Of a stretch of 64,000 nucleotides of DNA, positions 25,924-34,648 are shown piece by piece. This DNA is from CAYXVJ01 sp964558445 (GTDB taxonomy: Bacteria; Bacillota; Clostridia; Saccharofermentanales; Fastidiosipilaceae). The stretch covers positions 1 to 64,000 of the forward strand of contig CAZLEA010000001.1 of assembly GCA_964558445.1 (NCBI GenBank), read 5' to 3'. Under the pieces are notes generated by a model. That model saw nothing but the letters and a program-made list of their open reading frames with translations. It made no database searches and was not told the DNA's origin. Both the position numbers and the translations under genes were made by a program. Position 1 is the stretch's first letter, and every line of letters starts with the position of its first letter.

Positions 25924-27915
25924 TTATCGATTCGAATCGACGGTGTACTCGAGATAGATGGCCGCCAGCGGCGGCAAGTCTAATTCAAGCCTCTGTATCT
26001 GAGGTAGCTCTATTATAGCATCCTCATTTCGTCTGCGTGCTTCTGTGTAGCGCTTCATGAGCTCCGGCTTATTCTGCAGATAGGCACTAACCCAAGACGC
26101 CTCTAGATCCGCTGTCGTCAGTGCCTTCGTCTCGAGTTTGGAGCCTGTAAATGAATCACCGAGGTAATTCGATCCGCCCCACTTCGAATCGTCACTGTTC
26201 AGGCGAACCTTCCACTTCCCGCCTTGCGGTACCCGAAGAGAATAACGGGACAAGACGGCCGGTGTCGTGTTCATGACGGTGAGCATCATGCTCTTGGCAT
26301 CCGTCGAATAACGACAGAAGGCGAACACGGCGTTCTCCGCATCGTCGGCTTGCATCCACTCGAAACCTGCCCAACTATCGTCTTCCTCCCAGAAGGCCTG
26401 ATGATCCAAATAGAAATGATTCAAGTACTTCACGAAGTCATGGAGCTTGCAGTGGCGTTCGTACTGAAGCATGAACCACTCAAGTTCCTCATAGAATCGC
26501 CATTCGATAAAGGTGCCCAGTTCATAACCCATGAAGTTTAGCTTCGCACCGGGATGAGCCATCTGATACATCAGGAGAACACGTAAGCTTGCAAACTTGC
26601 GCCACAGATCACCCGGCATGCGATCGAGTAGGCTTCGCTTCCCGTGCACGACCTCATCGTGCGAGAAGGCGAGGACATAGCGCTCGCTAAACGCATAGGT
26701 CATGGAGAAGGTCAGCTTGTTATACGAGCCGCCTCGCATGATATAGTCCAGGTCCATGTAGTTCAAACTGTCATGCATCCAACCCATGTTCCACTTATGC
26801 GTGAAACCTAGGCCGCCGTCTGCCGTCTTATGAGTGATCTTCGGATAGGCACTGGACTCTTCGGCAATCAAGAGCGCGTGCGGGAAACGACCGGAGATCG
26901 TACTGTTCAGATGCTTCAAGAAGTCGATGGCAGCCGGATTATCCGTACCGCCCCACTCGTTACGAAGTTCCTTCGGACGATCGAAGGTCAGATAGATCAT
27001 GCTACTGATCGCATCCATGCGCAGTCCATCGATATGATACTCATCAAGCCAATAATAGGCACTCGAAATCAAGAAGGAATGTACTTCCTTCTTCGCATAA
27101 TCGAAGGCGACGGTCCCCCACTCCTGCAGGTTCGCACTGGCCGGGTCGGGATGCTCATAGGTCGGTGTTCCGTCGAAGTGGTAGAGTCCATACTCATCCT
27201 TCGGGAAGTGCGACGGCACCCAATCCAAGATCACCTTGATCCCGTGGAGGTGCATCGTGTCGACGAAGAACTTGAAGTCCGCAGGCGAACCATAGCGCGA
27301 TGTAGGGCAGAAATAGCCGGTCACCTGATAACCCCAGGATGCATCCAGCGGATATTCCGTAATCGGCATCAGCTCAACTGCGTTGAAGCCCATCTCGACC
27401 AGGTACGGCGCGAGTTGCAGAGCGGTCTCGCGATAATTATATGTATTCCCATCCGGGTAGCGGCGCCACGAGGCCATATGCATCTCATAGATATTCAACG
27501 GTGCGTTCGCTCGTGCGTCCTGCCTATTCTCCATATGTTGCCGATCGCGCCAGACATACAAGTCATCCGGATACACGATCGATGCGGTCTGTGGGCGAGT
27601 CTCACTGTGTCTGGCCATCGGATCGGCCTTGAGCACGATCTGGTCATTTAGATTTCTGATTGCATATTTATATCGTTGCCAAGCATAATCACCGGCCAAG
27701 AAGACGGTCCAAATCCCACTCTCGGCAAGCAGCTCCATCGGAGTGTGATCGGCATCCCATTGATTGAATTCGCCCACCAGCGACACGGCCTTCGCGCGAG
27801 GCGCCCATACAGAGAAACGCCAGCCCGGCATGCCGTCCTCGACAGCAGGGTTGGCGCCTAATAACAAATAACTTCGGTAGTTTGTTCCGTTGTTAAACAA
27901 ATATACAGCGTCCAT
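25924..27915 (-). CDS. glgB: 1,4-alpha-glucan branching enzyme
   Basis: 663 residues from MDAVYLFNNGTN; the Shine-Dalgarno GGAGGTG lies over an upstream in-frame ATG (27927), ruling that start out. N-terminal CBM48 domain (FSVWAPRAKAVSLVGEFNQWD), then a GH13 barrel with the four conserved regions: DWVPSHF, GLRMDAISSM (nucleophile Asp), LIAEESSAYP (acid Glu) and FSHDEVVHGK. C-terminal beta domain follows. Makes alpha-1,6 branches in glycogen. No other glg genes are in view. Confidence 0.95.
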   Translation of the reverse strand: MDAVYLFNNGTNYRSYLLLGANPAVEDGMPGWRFSVWAPRAKAVSLVGEFNQWDADHTPMELLAESGIWTVFLAGDYAWQRYKYAIRNLNDQIVLKADPMARHSETRPQTASIVYPDDLYVWRDRQHMENRQDARANAPLNIYEMHMASWRRYPDGNTYNYRETALQLAPYLVEMGFNAVELMPITEYPLDASWGYQVTGYFCPTSRYGSPADFKFFVDTMHLHGIKVILDWVPSHFPKDEYGLYHFDGTPTYEHPDPASANLQEWGTVAFDYAKKEVHSFLISSAYYWLDEYHIDGLRMDAISSMIYLTFDRPKELRNEWGGTDNPAAIDFLKHLNSTISGRFPHALLIAEESSAYPKITHKTADGGLGFTHKWNMGWMHDSLNYMDLDYIMRGGSYNKLTFSMTYAFSERYVLAFSHDEVVHGKRSLLDRMPGDLWRKFASLRVLLMYQMAHPGAKLNFMGYELGTFIEWRFYEELEWFMLQYERHCKLHDFVKYLNHFYLDHQAFWEEDDSWAGFEWMQADDAENAVFAFCRYSTDAKSMMLTVMNTTPAVLSRYSLRVPQGGKWKVRLNSDDSKWGGSNYLGDSFTGSKLETKALTTADLEASWVSAYLQNKPELMKRYTEARRRNEDAIIELPQIQRLELDLPPLAAIYLEYTVDSNR

Positions 27916-28087
27916 AAACACCTCCATCGGTTAGGCTTGTCCATTCTCACTCAATTATATACTAAATTGATGTAGCCCAAGCCGATTTACCGCCATATCG
28001 CCGAACAAAGAGTGAACGAAGCCCAACATTTCCAAAAACATAGTATGATTAAGCGTAGAACGATTAGTGAATGGGGGAATCATTGTC

Positions 28088-28657
28088 ATGTCGAATAGAG
28101 CATCGGCCCTACCGGCCAATCCAAATCAAAACCTGAGTTTCAACGAAGAACAATTGCAAGAAATCGTAGTCGCAGGTGGTTGCTTCTGGGGCGTAGACGC
28201 CTATATGGCCCGCCTCTACGGTGTCGCTCGAACAGAGAGCGCTTACGCCAACGGTCATACCGAGAACCCGACCTATCCGGAGGTATGCACGGGTCAAACA
28301 GGCTACGCCGAAGTCGTGAAGGTAACTTACGATCCCGCTCGCATCGGCCTCACGGCGCTCCTCATGCAATTCTTCTCGATCATAGACCCCACGCAGCATG
28401 GCCGCCAGGCAGGCGATATCGGCGATCAATATCGCAACGGCATCTACTATATGAACGACGCGGACCTGGAGACAATACACAAGGTGATGGATGAAGTGGC
28501 GGGGCAGTATACGAAGCCTCTGGCTACCGAAGTGGCGCCACTCGGCCGCTACTACCCGGCAGAGACCTATCATCAAGATTACCTCGACAAGAATCCAAAC
28601 GGGTATTGTCACGTCTCGTTTACTGATCTGCCAAGCGAGCAGCTCCATCTGGATTAA
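28088..28657 (+). CDS. msrA: peptide-methionine (S)-S-oxide reductase MsrA
   Basis: 189 residues from MSNRASALPANP; an in-frame ATG at 28067 is also possible, but the GGGGG tract lies between the two. Active-site VAGGCFWGVDAYMARLYG (GCFWG motif), then SAYANGHTENPTYPEVCTGQTGYAE and FFSIIDPTQHGRQAGDIGDQYR. Repairs oxidised methionine with thioredoxin. C-terminal NPNGYCHVSF carries one further Cys (recycling). Confidence 0.95.
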   Translation: MSNRASALPANPNQNLSFNEEQLQEIVVAGGCFWGVDAYMARLYGVARTESAYANGHTENPTYPEVCTGQTGYAEVVKVTYDPARIGLTALLMQFFSIIDPTQHGRQAGDIGDQYRNGIYYMNDADLETIHKVMDEVAGQYTKPLATEVAPLGRYYPAETYHQDYLDKNPNGYCHVSFTDLPSEQLHLD

Positions 28658-28670
28658 GGGAGGCTCCAAG

Positions 28671-29201
28671 ATGACAGATAAGCCGACAACACCCGGCAAC
28701 GGTAGCAGATTACCGAGGCCCGGCCTCCGCATGATCAAGACCACGCTGGCCGTCTTAATCAGCGTCTTGACCGTCGGTATCCTCTACCCTGTATCCAACG
28801 GCTTCTATGCCGGCATCTCTGCCGTGCTGAGTACACAGACGAATTTGAAGAACAGCTGGCCCTTTGCCCGCGATCGCATCGTCGGCACCTTCATCGGCGG
28901 CCTCTACGGCTTGATCGTACTTCTCATCTTGCAAGCTATAAACAATGAACTGGCGCATCCGATCTACCTCGCCATCATGGCGATCAGCATTCTACCGCTG
29001 ATCTATCTGATCGTCTTATTGAAGCAATACGATGCCGTATATATCACTTGTGTCGTTTATCTGAGCTTGGTACTGAGCACGGCAGATAGAGCGCCGCTCG
29101 AGTTTGCCGTCGCGCGCATGCTTGAGACGACACTCGGTATCTTCGTCTCTCTCGGGATCAATGCGATTCCCTTCCTGAGGGACGATCGCTCGAGGTCATA
29201 A
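28671..29201 (+). CDS. FUSC/aromatic acid exporter-like membrane protein
   Basis: 176 residues starting at the ATG with AGGGAGG 8 bases upstream. About four to five membrane segments (roughly 24-42, 48-60, 73-93, 97-118, 123-145). The first part MIKTTLAVLISVLTVGILYP and YAGISAVLSTQTNLKNSWPFARDRIVGTFIGG is the typical N-terminal half-unit of FUSC/ArAE_1 transporters. The cytosolic C-terminal domain of longer members is absent. It follows msrA by 13 bases. Its last 44 bases overlap the 3' end of the convergent winged-helix gene. Confidence 0.82.
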   Translation: MTDKPTTPGNGSRLPRPGLRMIKTTLAVLISVLTVGILYPVSNGFYAGISAVLSTQTNLKNSWPFARDRIVGTFIGGLYGLIVLLILQAINNELAHPIYLAIMAISILPLIYLIVLLKQYDAVYITCVVYLSLVLSTADRAPLEFAVARMLETTLGIFVSLGINAIPFLRDDRSRS

Positions 29202-30249
29202 ACGAGATGTAGCGCATGGCCGAATCTCTCGTCGACCGCTCCTCCTCGTCCGAGAAGGGGCGAAACGGCTTGGTCCGAAGCTTGAAGCCTTGTTCTGCGG
29301 CCTCGATTCGCCAAGTTCCGATGATCTCCCCTCGACTCACGATAAGAGGTAAGAAGGACTTCGTCTTCTCGTCTTGCAAATCCTTCTGATAGCGCGGATC
29401 CAGTATGGGCTTGTGATCCCAATAACTCATCAGATATTCATCATAAGCGGGCAGGAGCAGTACATCCTCTAGCTTGGCGGACGCATCAACATGATTAGCC
29501 ATCAAGTAGATCTTCTCGTCGGACTTCAGTCGAACAAGCGAAGTTTGGATCAACTCGACGGCAAGTTTCGCTTCCTCCGGCTTCAGACCGCAGTACCAAG
29601 CGAAGTCGATCAAGGTGGCAGGGCCTCTGCTCGCGAAATAACGAAGCGCAAGTTCTGCGAGGATCTCCTCTTCTGTCTTCTCGCTTGTACTCGGAATCCA
29701 ATCGTCATAGAGCTCAAATACGGTATCGCTGCCTTCGCCAAGACCGCAGAAGACAAGCTTATCCATAGCGGCCATCATCAAGATCAAGTGACCGCGCTTG
29801 CCCTCCGTCTCTATCCCCCCGCGATTTAGATGTAAGAAGAGTGCAGACGAACTCAGTCCTCCCTCTTGTTTCAGATTGCGGAAGATCAGATCTTGGGCAG
29901 CCAGGAGGACGGTAGGCGTGAGTTCCAAATCCTCTAATTGCTTCGCCATCACCTTCTTGGCACGCGGCGCAGAGTAGTCCAGCAGCCAGGGCAGGTCCTG
30001 CGGCGTGACTAGACTCATGTTCCCTCGCAAGAGCCAGCTGCGGACAATCTCCCGCTGTTCCAGGCACTCCCGTATCAGATCATGGGTAGGCTCGCCCGCA
30101 AGACGGGATGCAAGTGCCCAAGTCGCTTGTGACAAGCTTGACGCCATCACGGTTCCAAATGAATCCACAAGCTTCGCGGGACTCCGGAAACTCTTGTGGC
30201 TAAGATGCTGATTAATCAAACGCAGGTATGCGATCTCATGTCTGTTCAT
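29158..30249 (-). CDS. winged-helix DNA-binding protein, AlkZ/YcaQ-like
   Basis: 363 residues, the usual length of winged helix DNA-binding domain (HTH_42) proteins. N-terminus LRLINQHLSHKSFRSPAKLVDSFGTVMA... WALASRL, then IVRSWLLRGNMSLVTPQDLPWLL, and C-terminal RGEIIGTWRIEA. Relatives include DNA glycosylases AlkZ/YcaQ that unhook interstrand crosslinks or alkylated bases; whether this member has glycosylase activity cannot be read from the sequence. Convergent with and overlapping the FUSC-like gene by 44 bases. Confidence 0.85.
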   Translation of the reverse strand: MNRHEIAYLRLINQHLSHKSFRSPAKLVDSFGTVMASSLSQATWALASRLAGEPTHDLIRECLEQREIVRSWLLRGNMSLVTPQDLPWLLDYSAPRAKKVMAKQLEDLELTPTVLLAAQDLIFRNLKQEGGLSSSALFLHLNRGGIETEGKRGHLILMMAAMDKLVFCGLGEGSDTVFELYDDWIPSTSEKTEEEILAELALRYFASRGPATLIDFAWYCGLKPEEAKLAVELIQTSLVRLKSDEKIYLMANHVDASAKLEDVLLLPAYDEYLMSYWDHKPILDPRYQKDLQDEKTKSFLPLIVSRGEIIGTWRIEAAEQGFKLRTKPFRPFSDEEERSTRDSAMRYISFMTSSDRPSGRESH

Positions 30250-30276
30250 AAAGGATCCTCTCTAGCTGATTACTTC

Positions 30277-30810
30277 CTAAATAAATTTCTGAATATCCAG
30301 CGTGCGTGTGTAGTCCTTATGGCCGGCCTGCAGGAACAATGCCGCCGCCTTACCCGTTTGCGCGTTTTCCGCGATTCGAGCCTGCAGATCCGACGCCCCG
30401 GTCCAACTCGGTTTGTCCAGATACCATACGGGCAGATTGACGGTGGCGTATTTATTGCGCCTGAGGTTTGTCACCCAAGTCTGTAGCTTGACCTCTTTGA
30501 GACCGAATGTGCCTCTGAGCAGATCGGGCAGATCGTCCAAGCTGCTCGTTCTCTGCTCCAGCTCGTGCGGGGCACGCAGATCCCGTACCGTGGTCTCGCC
30601 CGTGCCCACATGTGTGAGCTTGATCAACCCATCGACGAGCGGAATCGGGCTATGGCGAAAAATCTTATTCAGCGTGTATCTATAGTCGGCGGCCGCCCAG
30701 GGGGCGAAATTTCCGCAATTGGGGCAGACGAAGCCTTCGGCTTGCTGATCGAAGTACGAGGGGGCACCGCACCCTTGGCACTTGATTGCTGTCGTATCTT
30801 GATCTCGCAT
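30277..30810 (-). CDS. zinc-ribbon protein of unknown function
   Basis: 177 residues. N-terminal zinc ribbon: CQGCG (about 10-14) and CPNCG (about 29-33), four cysteines in CxxC pairs. The remainder has no motif I recognise; it contains strands such as ATVNLPVWYLD and ends in IQKFI. GGAG lies 10 bases before the ATG. About 80 bases upstream is a promoter-hairpin unit that may attenuate it. The winged-helix gene lies 27 bases upstream on the map downstream in transcription, so the two may be co-transcribed. Function unknown. Confidence 0.78.
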   Translation of the reverse strand: MRDQDTTAIKCQGCGAPSYFDQQAEGFVCPNCGNFAPWAAADYRYTLNKIFRHSPIPLVDGLIKLTHVGTGETTVRDLRAPHELEQRTSSLDDLPDLLRGTFGLKEVKLQTWVTNLRRNKYATVNLPVWYLDKPSWTGASDLQARIAENAQTGKAAALFLQAGHKDYTRTLDIQKFI

Positions 30811-30887
30811 GTTGCTTCGCTCCTGCTAATAACTCATCTGCTGAGCACATCTAAAAGTCACCTCTAACCTATCGGCTCAACCATACC

Positions 30888-30923
30888 TTAAAAGAAGAAA
30901 AGCTGAGCCATTTCGACTCAGCT
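30888..30923 (-). terminator. intrinsic terminator upstream of the zinc-ribbon gene
   Basis: Minus strand AAGCTGAG, 9-base loop, CTCAGCTT: perfect 8-bp stem followed by TTCTTCTTTT. It ends about 78 bases before the zinc-ribbon start codon, so it is either the end of a short RNA or an attenuator. Confidence 0.85.
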
Positions 30924-30957
30924 TGGTCCCCGACTCATGATATCAGGCAACTCTATT
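30890..30957 (-). ncRNA. candidate small RNA or attenuating leader
   Basis: A promoter (see 30964-30992) and an intrinsic terminator bracket about 68 bases. Inside, ATG at 30937 opens a six-codon reading frame (M-S-R-G-P-S) whose TGA falls in the first arm of the terminator stem. This arrangement fits a leader peptide that controls read-through, or a stand-alone small RNA. Confidence 0.5.
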
Positions 30958-30963
30958 ACCGGT

Positions 30964-30992
30964 ATACTAAATCGCAAAAAATTATCTGTCAA
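30964..30992 (-). promoter_or_regulatory. strong sigma-A promoter for short transcript
   Basis: Minus strand TTGACA (30992-30987), 17-base spacer, TAGTAT (30969-30964). It has the same hexamers and spacing as the tRNA promoter at 31266-31294. Confidence 0.8.
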
Positions 30993-31021
30993 TATCTTTT
31001 TGATGAAAAACTCCGGAGCAC

Positions 31022-31058
31022 AAAAATACCGTTAGCTGACTGTATCAACTAACGGTAT
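31022..31058 (-). terminator. terminator of tRNA operon
   Basis: Minus strand ATACCGTTAG pairs perfectly with CTAACGGTAT over a 13-base loop, followed by TTTTTG. Six bases past the tRNA-fMet CCA end. Confidence 0.9.
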
Positions 31059-31064
31059 CTAATT

Positions 31065-31141
31065 TGGTTGCGGAGGCGGGACTCGAACCACGCGACCTTC
31101 GGATTATGAGCCCGACAAGCTACCAACTGCTCCACTCCGCG
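31065..31141 (-). tRNA. tRNA-fMet (CAT), initiator
   Basis: 77 bases including an encoded CCA. Acceptor arms CGCGGAG and CTCCGCA leave the C1-A72 mismatch that marks initiator tRNA. Anticodon loop CTCATAA with anticodon CAT; T-loop GTTCGAGTCCC. The anticodon stem has G-G-G opposite T-C-C, so one of the usual three G-C pairs is a G-T. Confidence 0.96.
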
Positions 31142-31158
31142 GTATAGATGAAATGTGC

Positions 31159-31244
<86 letters not shown>

Positions 31245-31265
31245 AATCACTTCATGCACTTCAGT

Positions 31266-31294
31266 ATACTAAGGGATAACCCTTGGCTTGTCAA
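31266..31294 (-). promoter_or_regulatory. promoter of tRNA-Leu/tRNA-fMet operon
   Basis: Minus strand TTGACA (31294-31289), 17-base spacer, TAGTAT (31271-31266), 22 bases before the first tRNA base. A small hairpin (GGCGGTTT / AAACCGTC) without a T-run lies just upstream at 31296-31315 and may help end the nrdDG transcript. Confidence 0.85.
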
Positions 31295-31330
31295 GGACGG
31301 TTTCGTAAACCGCCTCGATTCGCCATTATC

Positions 31331-31960
31331 TTAGTCTATGTGTCGTATCTGTATCAATCTGGAGGCATTCTCCAGATTCGCAATATCATCTAGCAAGCGA
31401 TTTCCCAGTTCTGATCTCGCGATCAGGCGCTGATTCAAGCTGCCGACAAACGGTACGTCAAGCGAGCGCTGTGCCAAGAGGAAGCGGCCGTCAATCAATA
31501 GATCGGTCCTAGCCAGCAAGTCTCGTATCCCATCATCTGTACGCGCGAGAAACTCGAGCCTCTCCAAACGATACCCGGTGTAGACTAATACGTCGCCACC
31601 ACGATCGTGAATCGCATCCGCGAGGATGGCCAGGGCTGCCGCTTGTTCGAAGGGTTCACCGCCGGACAACGTCGCGCCACGCAGGAGCGGGTGCGTATCA
31701 TACAAGTCCAGTACACGGTCGGTCGAGAACCATGTTCCCCCGACCGACAGATGTGTTTGGGGATTGTGGCAACCGGGACAACGATGCGGACAGCCTTGTG
31801 TGAAGACCACGAAGCGCATGCCCGGCCCGTCGACAATCGACTCCTCGATGATCGACGAGAGCTGGAGCATGGCACCGCCGGCAGGCTCTGCATCCGCACC
31901 GGCTGCTGCCACGGTATCACCTTGTAATAAGTTTAGCTTGCGCTGCCAATAATCAAGCAT
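31331..31960 (-). CDS. nrdG: anaerobic ribonucleotide reductase activating protein
   Basis: 209 residues. Radical SAM cluster motif CPHRCPGC in VFTQGCPHRCPGCHNP (about residues 55-70), then TLSGGEPFEQAAAL. It generates the glycyl radical on NrdD using a 4Fe-4S cluster and S-adenosylmethionine. The first ~35 residues are an Ala/Gly-rich extension before the usual start of NrdG; the true start could be a later Met (MLQLSSIIEES, near residue 31). Overlaps the nrdD 3' end by 8 bases. Confidence 0.93.
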   Translation of the reverse strand: MLDYWQRKLNLLQGDTVAAAGADAEPAGGAMLQLSSIIEESIVDGPGMRFVVFTQGCPHRCPGCHNPQTHLSVGGTWFSTDRVLDLYDTHPLLRGATLSGGEPFEQAAALAILADAIHDRGGDVLVYTGYRLERLEFLARTDDGIRDLLARTDLLIDGRFLLAQRSLDVPFVGSLNQRLIARSELGNRLLDDIANLENASRLIQIRHID

Positions 31961-34232
31961 GTTTCACCCGTTCGCCAACTTCCGCCTTCTTGGCATCGTT
32001 GAAACGGTCCATGGTGCCGACCAGATAGCCTGTGATTCTTCGTATGCGCTCGAAGGGCTGTGCGGCGGTCTCTTCTCTATTGCAACGCGGGCAGGTGCTG
32101 CCGATGACACCGGTATAACCGCAGACGGGGTCACGGTCGAGCGGGTGGTTAATCGAGCCGTAGCCGATACCCGCTTCCTTCATATGCAAAACCACATCTT
32201 CGAACACGGACAGATTCAGGCTCGGATCGCCATCAAACTCGATATAGGTGATGTGACCGGCGTTCGTGTAGCTGTGATACGGAGCTTCCAGATCGATCTT
32301 CTTGTGTGCCGAGATCTTGTAGTACACCGGTACATGGAAGGAGTTCGTATAGAATTCATGATCCGTGATGCCGGCCATCTTACCGTACTTCGCCTGGTCG
32401 ATCTTGATGAAGCGGCCCGAGAGACCCTCTGCAGGCGTCGCCAAGAGGCTGTAATTCAATTGCTCCAACTCGGCTCGCTCATCGCAGCGCTCACGCATGT
32501 AGCGAACAATCTTGAGACCAAGCTCCTGGCTTGCCTGAGATTCCCCGTGGTGCTTACCGACCAGCGCGACAAGTGTCTCTGCCAGGCCGATGAAGCCGAC
32601 GGATAGGGAACCGTGGCGGAGGATGCGCTCCAGCTCCTCGCCCTTCTCCAGCGTATCGGAATCGATCCAGATACCTTGACCCATCAAGAAGGGATAGTTC
32701 TGAACATATTTACGCTTCTGAATCTCGAAGCGGTGACGAAGCTGGCGGAAGACCAGATCCATCTGCTTGTCGAGCAACTCGAAGAAACGCTCTTCTGATC
32801 CGCGAGCTTCGATACCCAAGCGAGGCAAGTTAATCGACGTGAAGCTGAGGTTACCTCTGCCCTTGCTCGTCTCGCGCGTTGGATCGTATACGTTACTCAT
32901 GACGCGTGTGCGACAACCCATATAAGCCACTTCGCTGTCGTCATCGCCTTCGCGATAATACTGGAGGTTAAACGGCGCATCGAGGAAGCTGAAGTTCGGG
33001 AACAAGCGCTTCGAAGAAACACGAATGGCCTGTTTGAAGAGGTCGTAGTTGATATCGCCTTCCTTACTATTGATGCCATCCTTGACCTTGAAGATCTGGA
33101 CGGGGAAGATCGCGGTCTCACCGTTACCGAGACCGTCTTCCGTCGCCTGCAGCAGTTGACGCATGACGAGGCGAGCCGCATGACTGCGACCGGTACCGTA
33201 GTTCAACGAGGTAAACGGCACCTGTGCACCGGCACGGGAATTCATCGTGTTGAGGTTATGAATCAGCGACTGCATCGCCTGATAAGTCGAACGATCCGTT
33301 CGTTTCACCGCGAGAGCAACCACACGGTACAAGAGGCTGTCTGTCTCACCCTTCTTGGCGAGTGCATTGACCAGATCTTCATAATCCGCAGCTTCGAGCC
33401 AGGCAAGCTCCTCACCGCCCAAGCGGTCTGCTTCTGCAAGCAAGTCCTGCTCATCTAACAGATCTCGCACATGCTTCTTGGCAGTCTTCTGGACGCCGCT
33501 TGCCATCGCGTTATCGAAGTTCGGGATGGATTGTCCGCCATGCATCTCGTTTTGATTCGCTTGGAGAGCGATACAGGCCAGAGCGGAGTAGCTCTCGATG
33601 CTCTGCGGCTCGCGGAGGAAACCGTGGCCGGTCGAGAAGCCGTTCTTGTAGAGTTTCTCCAGGTCGATCTGGCAGCAGGTCTCGGTCAAGAGGTAGAAGT
33701 CCTTGTCGTGGATATGGATGTCGCCGTTGGCATGTCCCTTGGCCATATCCTCAGGGAGTACATAGTTGTCGATAAAGGACTTGGAGGACTCGGAACCATA
33801 CTTCAGCATCATGCCCATCGCGGTGTTACCGTCGACGTTAGCGTTCTCACGCTTCATGTCGCTCTCGGAGGCATCCGAGAAGGAGAGTCGCTTGAAGACC
33901 TCCATGAGCGCGTTCTTCTCTTCTCTTCGCTTGGTGCGCTCGGAACGATAGAGAATATAGGCCTTGGCCGTAAGCGGCGCGCCGTTCTCCATCAAGACGA
34001 GTTCGACGATATCCTGAATCGACTCGACATCCGGATTGACAGTTGCATCGAGGCTCTCGACGACCATGGCCGTCAAGCCGTCCAGCTCGCTATCGGACAG
34101 TGTCTCGCTCGGTACACTCGCGTTCGCCTTGGCAATCGCCTGGCGTATCTTGAAGTAATCAAACGGTAGCAAGCTGCCATCTCGCTTCACAACTTGCTTC
34201 GGGCTCTTGACGATGACGTGATAATTCCTCAT
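31953..34232 (-). CDS. nrdD: anaerobic (class III) ribonucleoside-triphosphate reductase
   Basis: 759 residues from MRNYHVIVKSPKQVVKRDG; the start is set by GAGGGAG 8 bases upstream, an in-frame extension to 34307 being unlikely. N-terminal ATP-cone (KRDGSLLPFDYFKIRQAIAKAN), then the glycyl-radical fold. The C-terminus has a zinc site CGYTGVIGSTCPRC and the radical-bearing RRITGYLVGTMDRFN. Reduces NTPs to dNTPs under anaerobic conditions; activated by NrdG. Preceded by a cobalamin riboswitch on the same strand. Confidence 0.96.
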   Translation of the reverse strand: MRNYHVIVKSPKQVVKRDGSLLPFDYFKIRQAIAKANASVPSETLSDSELDGLTAMVVESLDATVNPDVESIQDIVELVLMENGAPLTAKAYILYRSERTKRREEKNALMEVFKRLSFSDASESDMKRENANVDGNTAMGMMLKYGSESSKSFIDNYVLPEDMAKGHANGDIHIHDKDFYLLTETCCQIDLEKLYKNGFSTGHGFLREPQSIESYSALACIALQANQNEMHGGQSIPNFDNAMASGVQKTAKKHVRDLLDEQDLLAEADRLGGEELAWLEAADYEDLVNALAKKGETDSLLYRVVALAVKRTDRSTYQAMQSLIHNLNTMNSRAGAQVPFTSLNYGTGRSHAARLVMRQLLQATEDGLGNGETAIFPVQIFKVKDGINSKEGDINYDLFKQAIRVSSKRLFPNFSFLDAPFNLQYYREGDDDSEVAYMGCRTRVMSNVYDPTRETSKGRGNLSFTSINLPRLGIEARGSEERFFELLDKQMDLVFRQLRHRFEIQKRKYVQNYPFLMGQGIWIDSDTLEKGEELERILRHGSLSVGFIGLAETLVALVGKHHGESQASQELGLKIVRYMRERCDERAELEQLNYSLLATPAEGLSGRFIKIDQAKYGKMAGITDHEFYTNSFHVPVYYKISAHKKIDLEAPYHSYTNAGHITYIEFDGDPSLNLSVFEDVVLHMKEAGIGYGSINHPLDRDPVCGYTGVIGSTCPRCNREETAAQPFERIRRITGYLVGTMDRFNDAKKAEVGERVKHA

Positions 34233-34314
34233 AAAAATACTCCCTCTACGGACAGTACAGAGAGCATGCAAAAATGCAAACCCGCTTACTGTCATACTCC
34301 GTGACACGGGTATT

Positions 34315-34450
34315 CTTCAGGCAAGTCTTCCGGCTCTACTCCCGGCTTATCCTTCCCAAGCAAACTCAGTGGATCTATAAGCGTTGATGAGCATTACGGC
34401 GGCGGGACCGCACAGGTATCGCACCTGTTTCCTTATTATCCGCCACGAAG
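34315..34450 (-). ncRNA. cobalamin (B12) riboswitch before nrdDG
   Basis: On the minus strand the core reads GGTGCGATACC, then GCGGTCCCGCCGCCGTAAT, a CCACTG, and near the 3' end AAGCCGGGAGTAGAG and GGAAGACTTGCCTG, matching the conserved boxes of cobalamin aptamers. Outer helix CTTC..GGC / GCC..GAAG. About 80 bases remain to the nrdD start. These could form ACCCG/CGGGT before a T-rich stretch, a possible expression platform. Confidence 0.88.
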
Positions 34451-34484
34451 TACATATGTCAGTACAACGTGTCGTACCTGAAAA

Positions 34485-34500
34485 ACACTATATGTTGCGT
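34485..34500. promoter_or_regulatory. NrdR box candidate before nrdBA
   Basis: ACACTATATGTTGCGT matches 15 of 16 positions of the NrdR consensus acAcwATATvTwGtgt. It sits about 150 bases before nrdB and beyond the 5' end of the riboswitch. A second weak ATATG-centred match lies 35 bases downstream (near 34520). NrdR boxes usually come in pairs, so confidence is moderate. Confidence 0.6.
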
Positions 34501-34648
34501 TCAACTTTCAACACTATACACCACATATGGTATCCAGTCAACAAATTTCGTATCATTTGGTACTCTCAGATTTGGCTGTACTTGTTAAGGTCAAACGACC
34601 CTAAACAAACAGCTAAACTCGTTACGGATAGATCTAAAGGAGATAATT

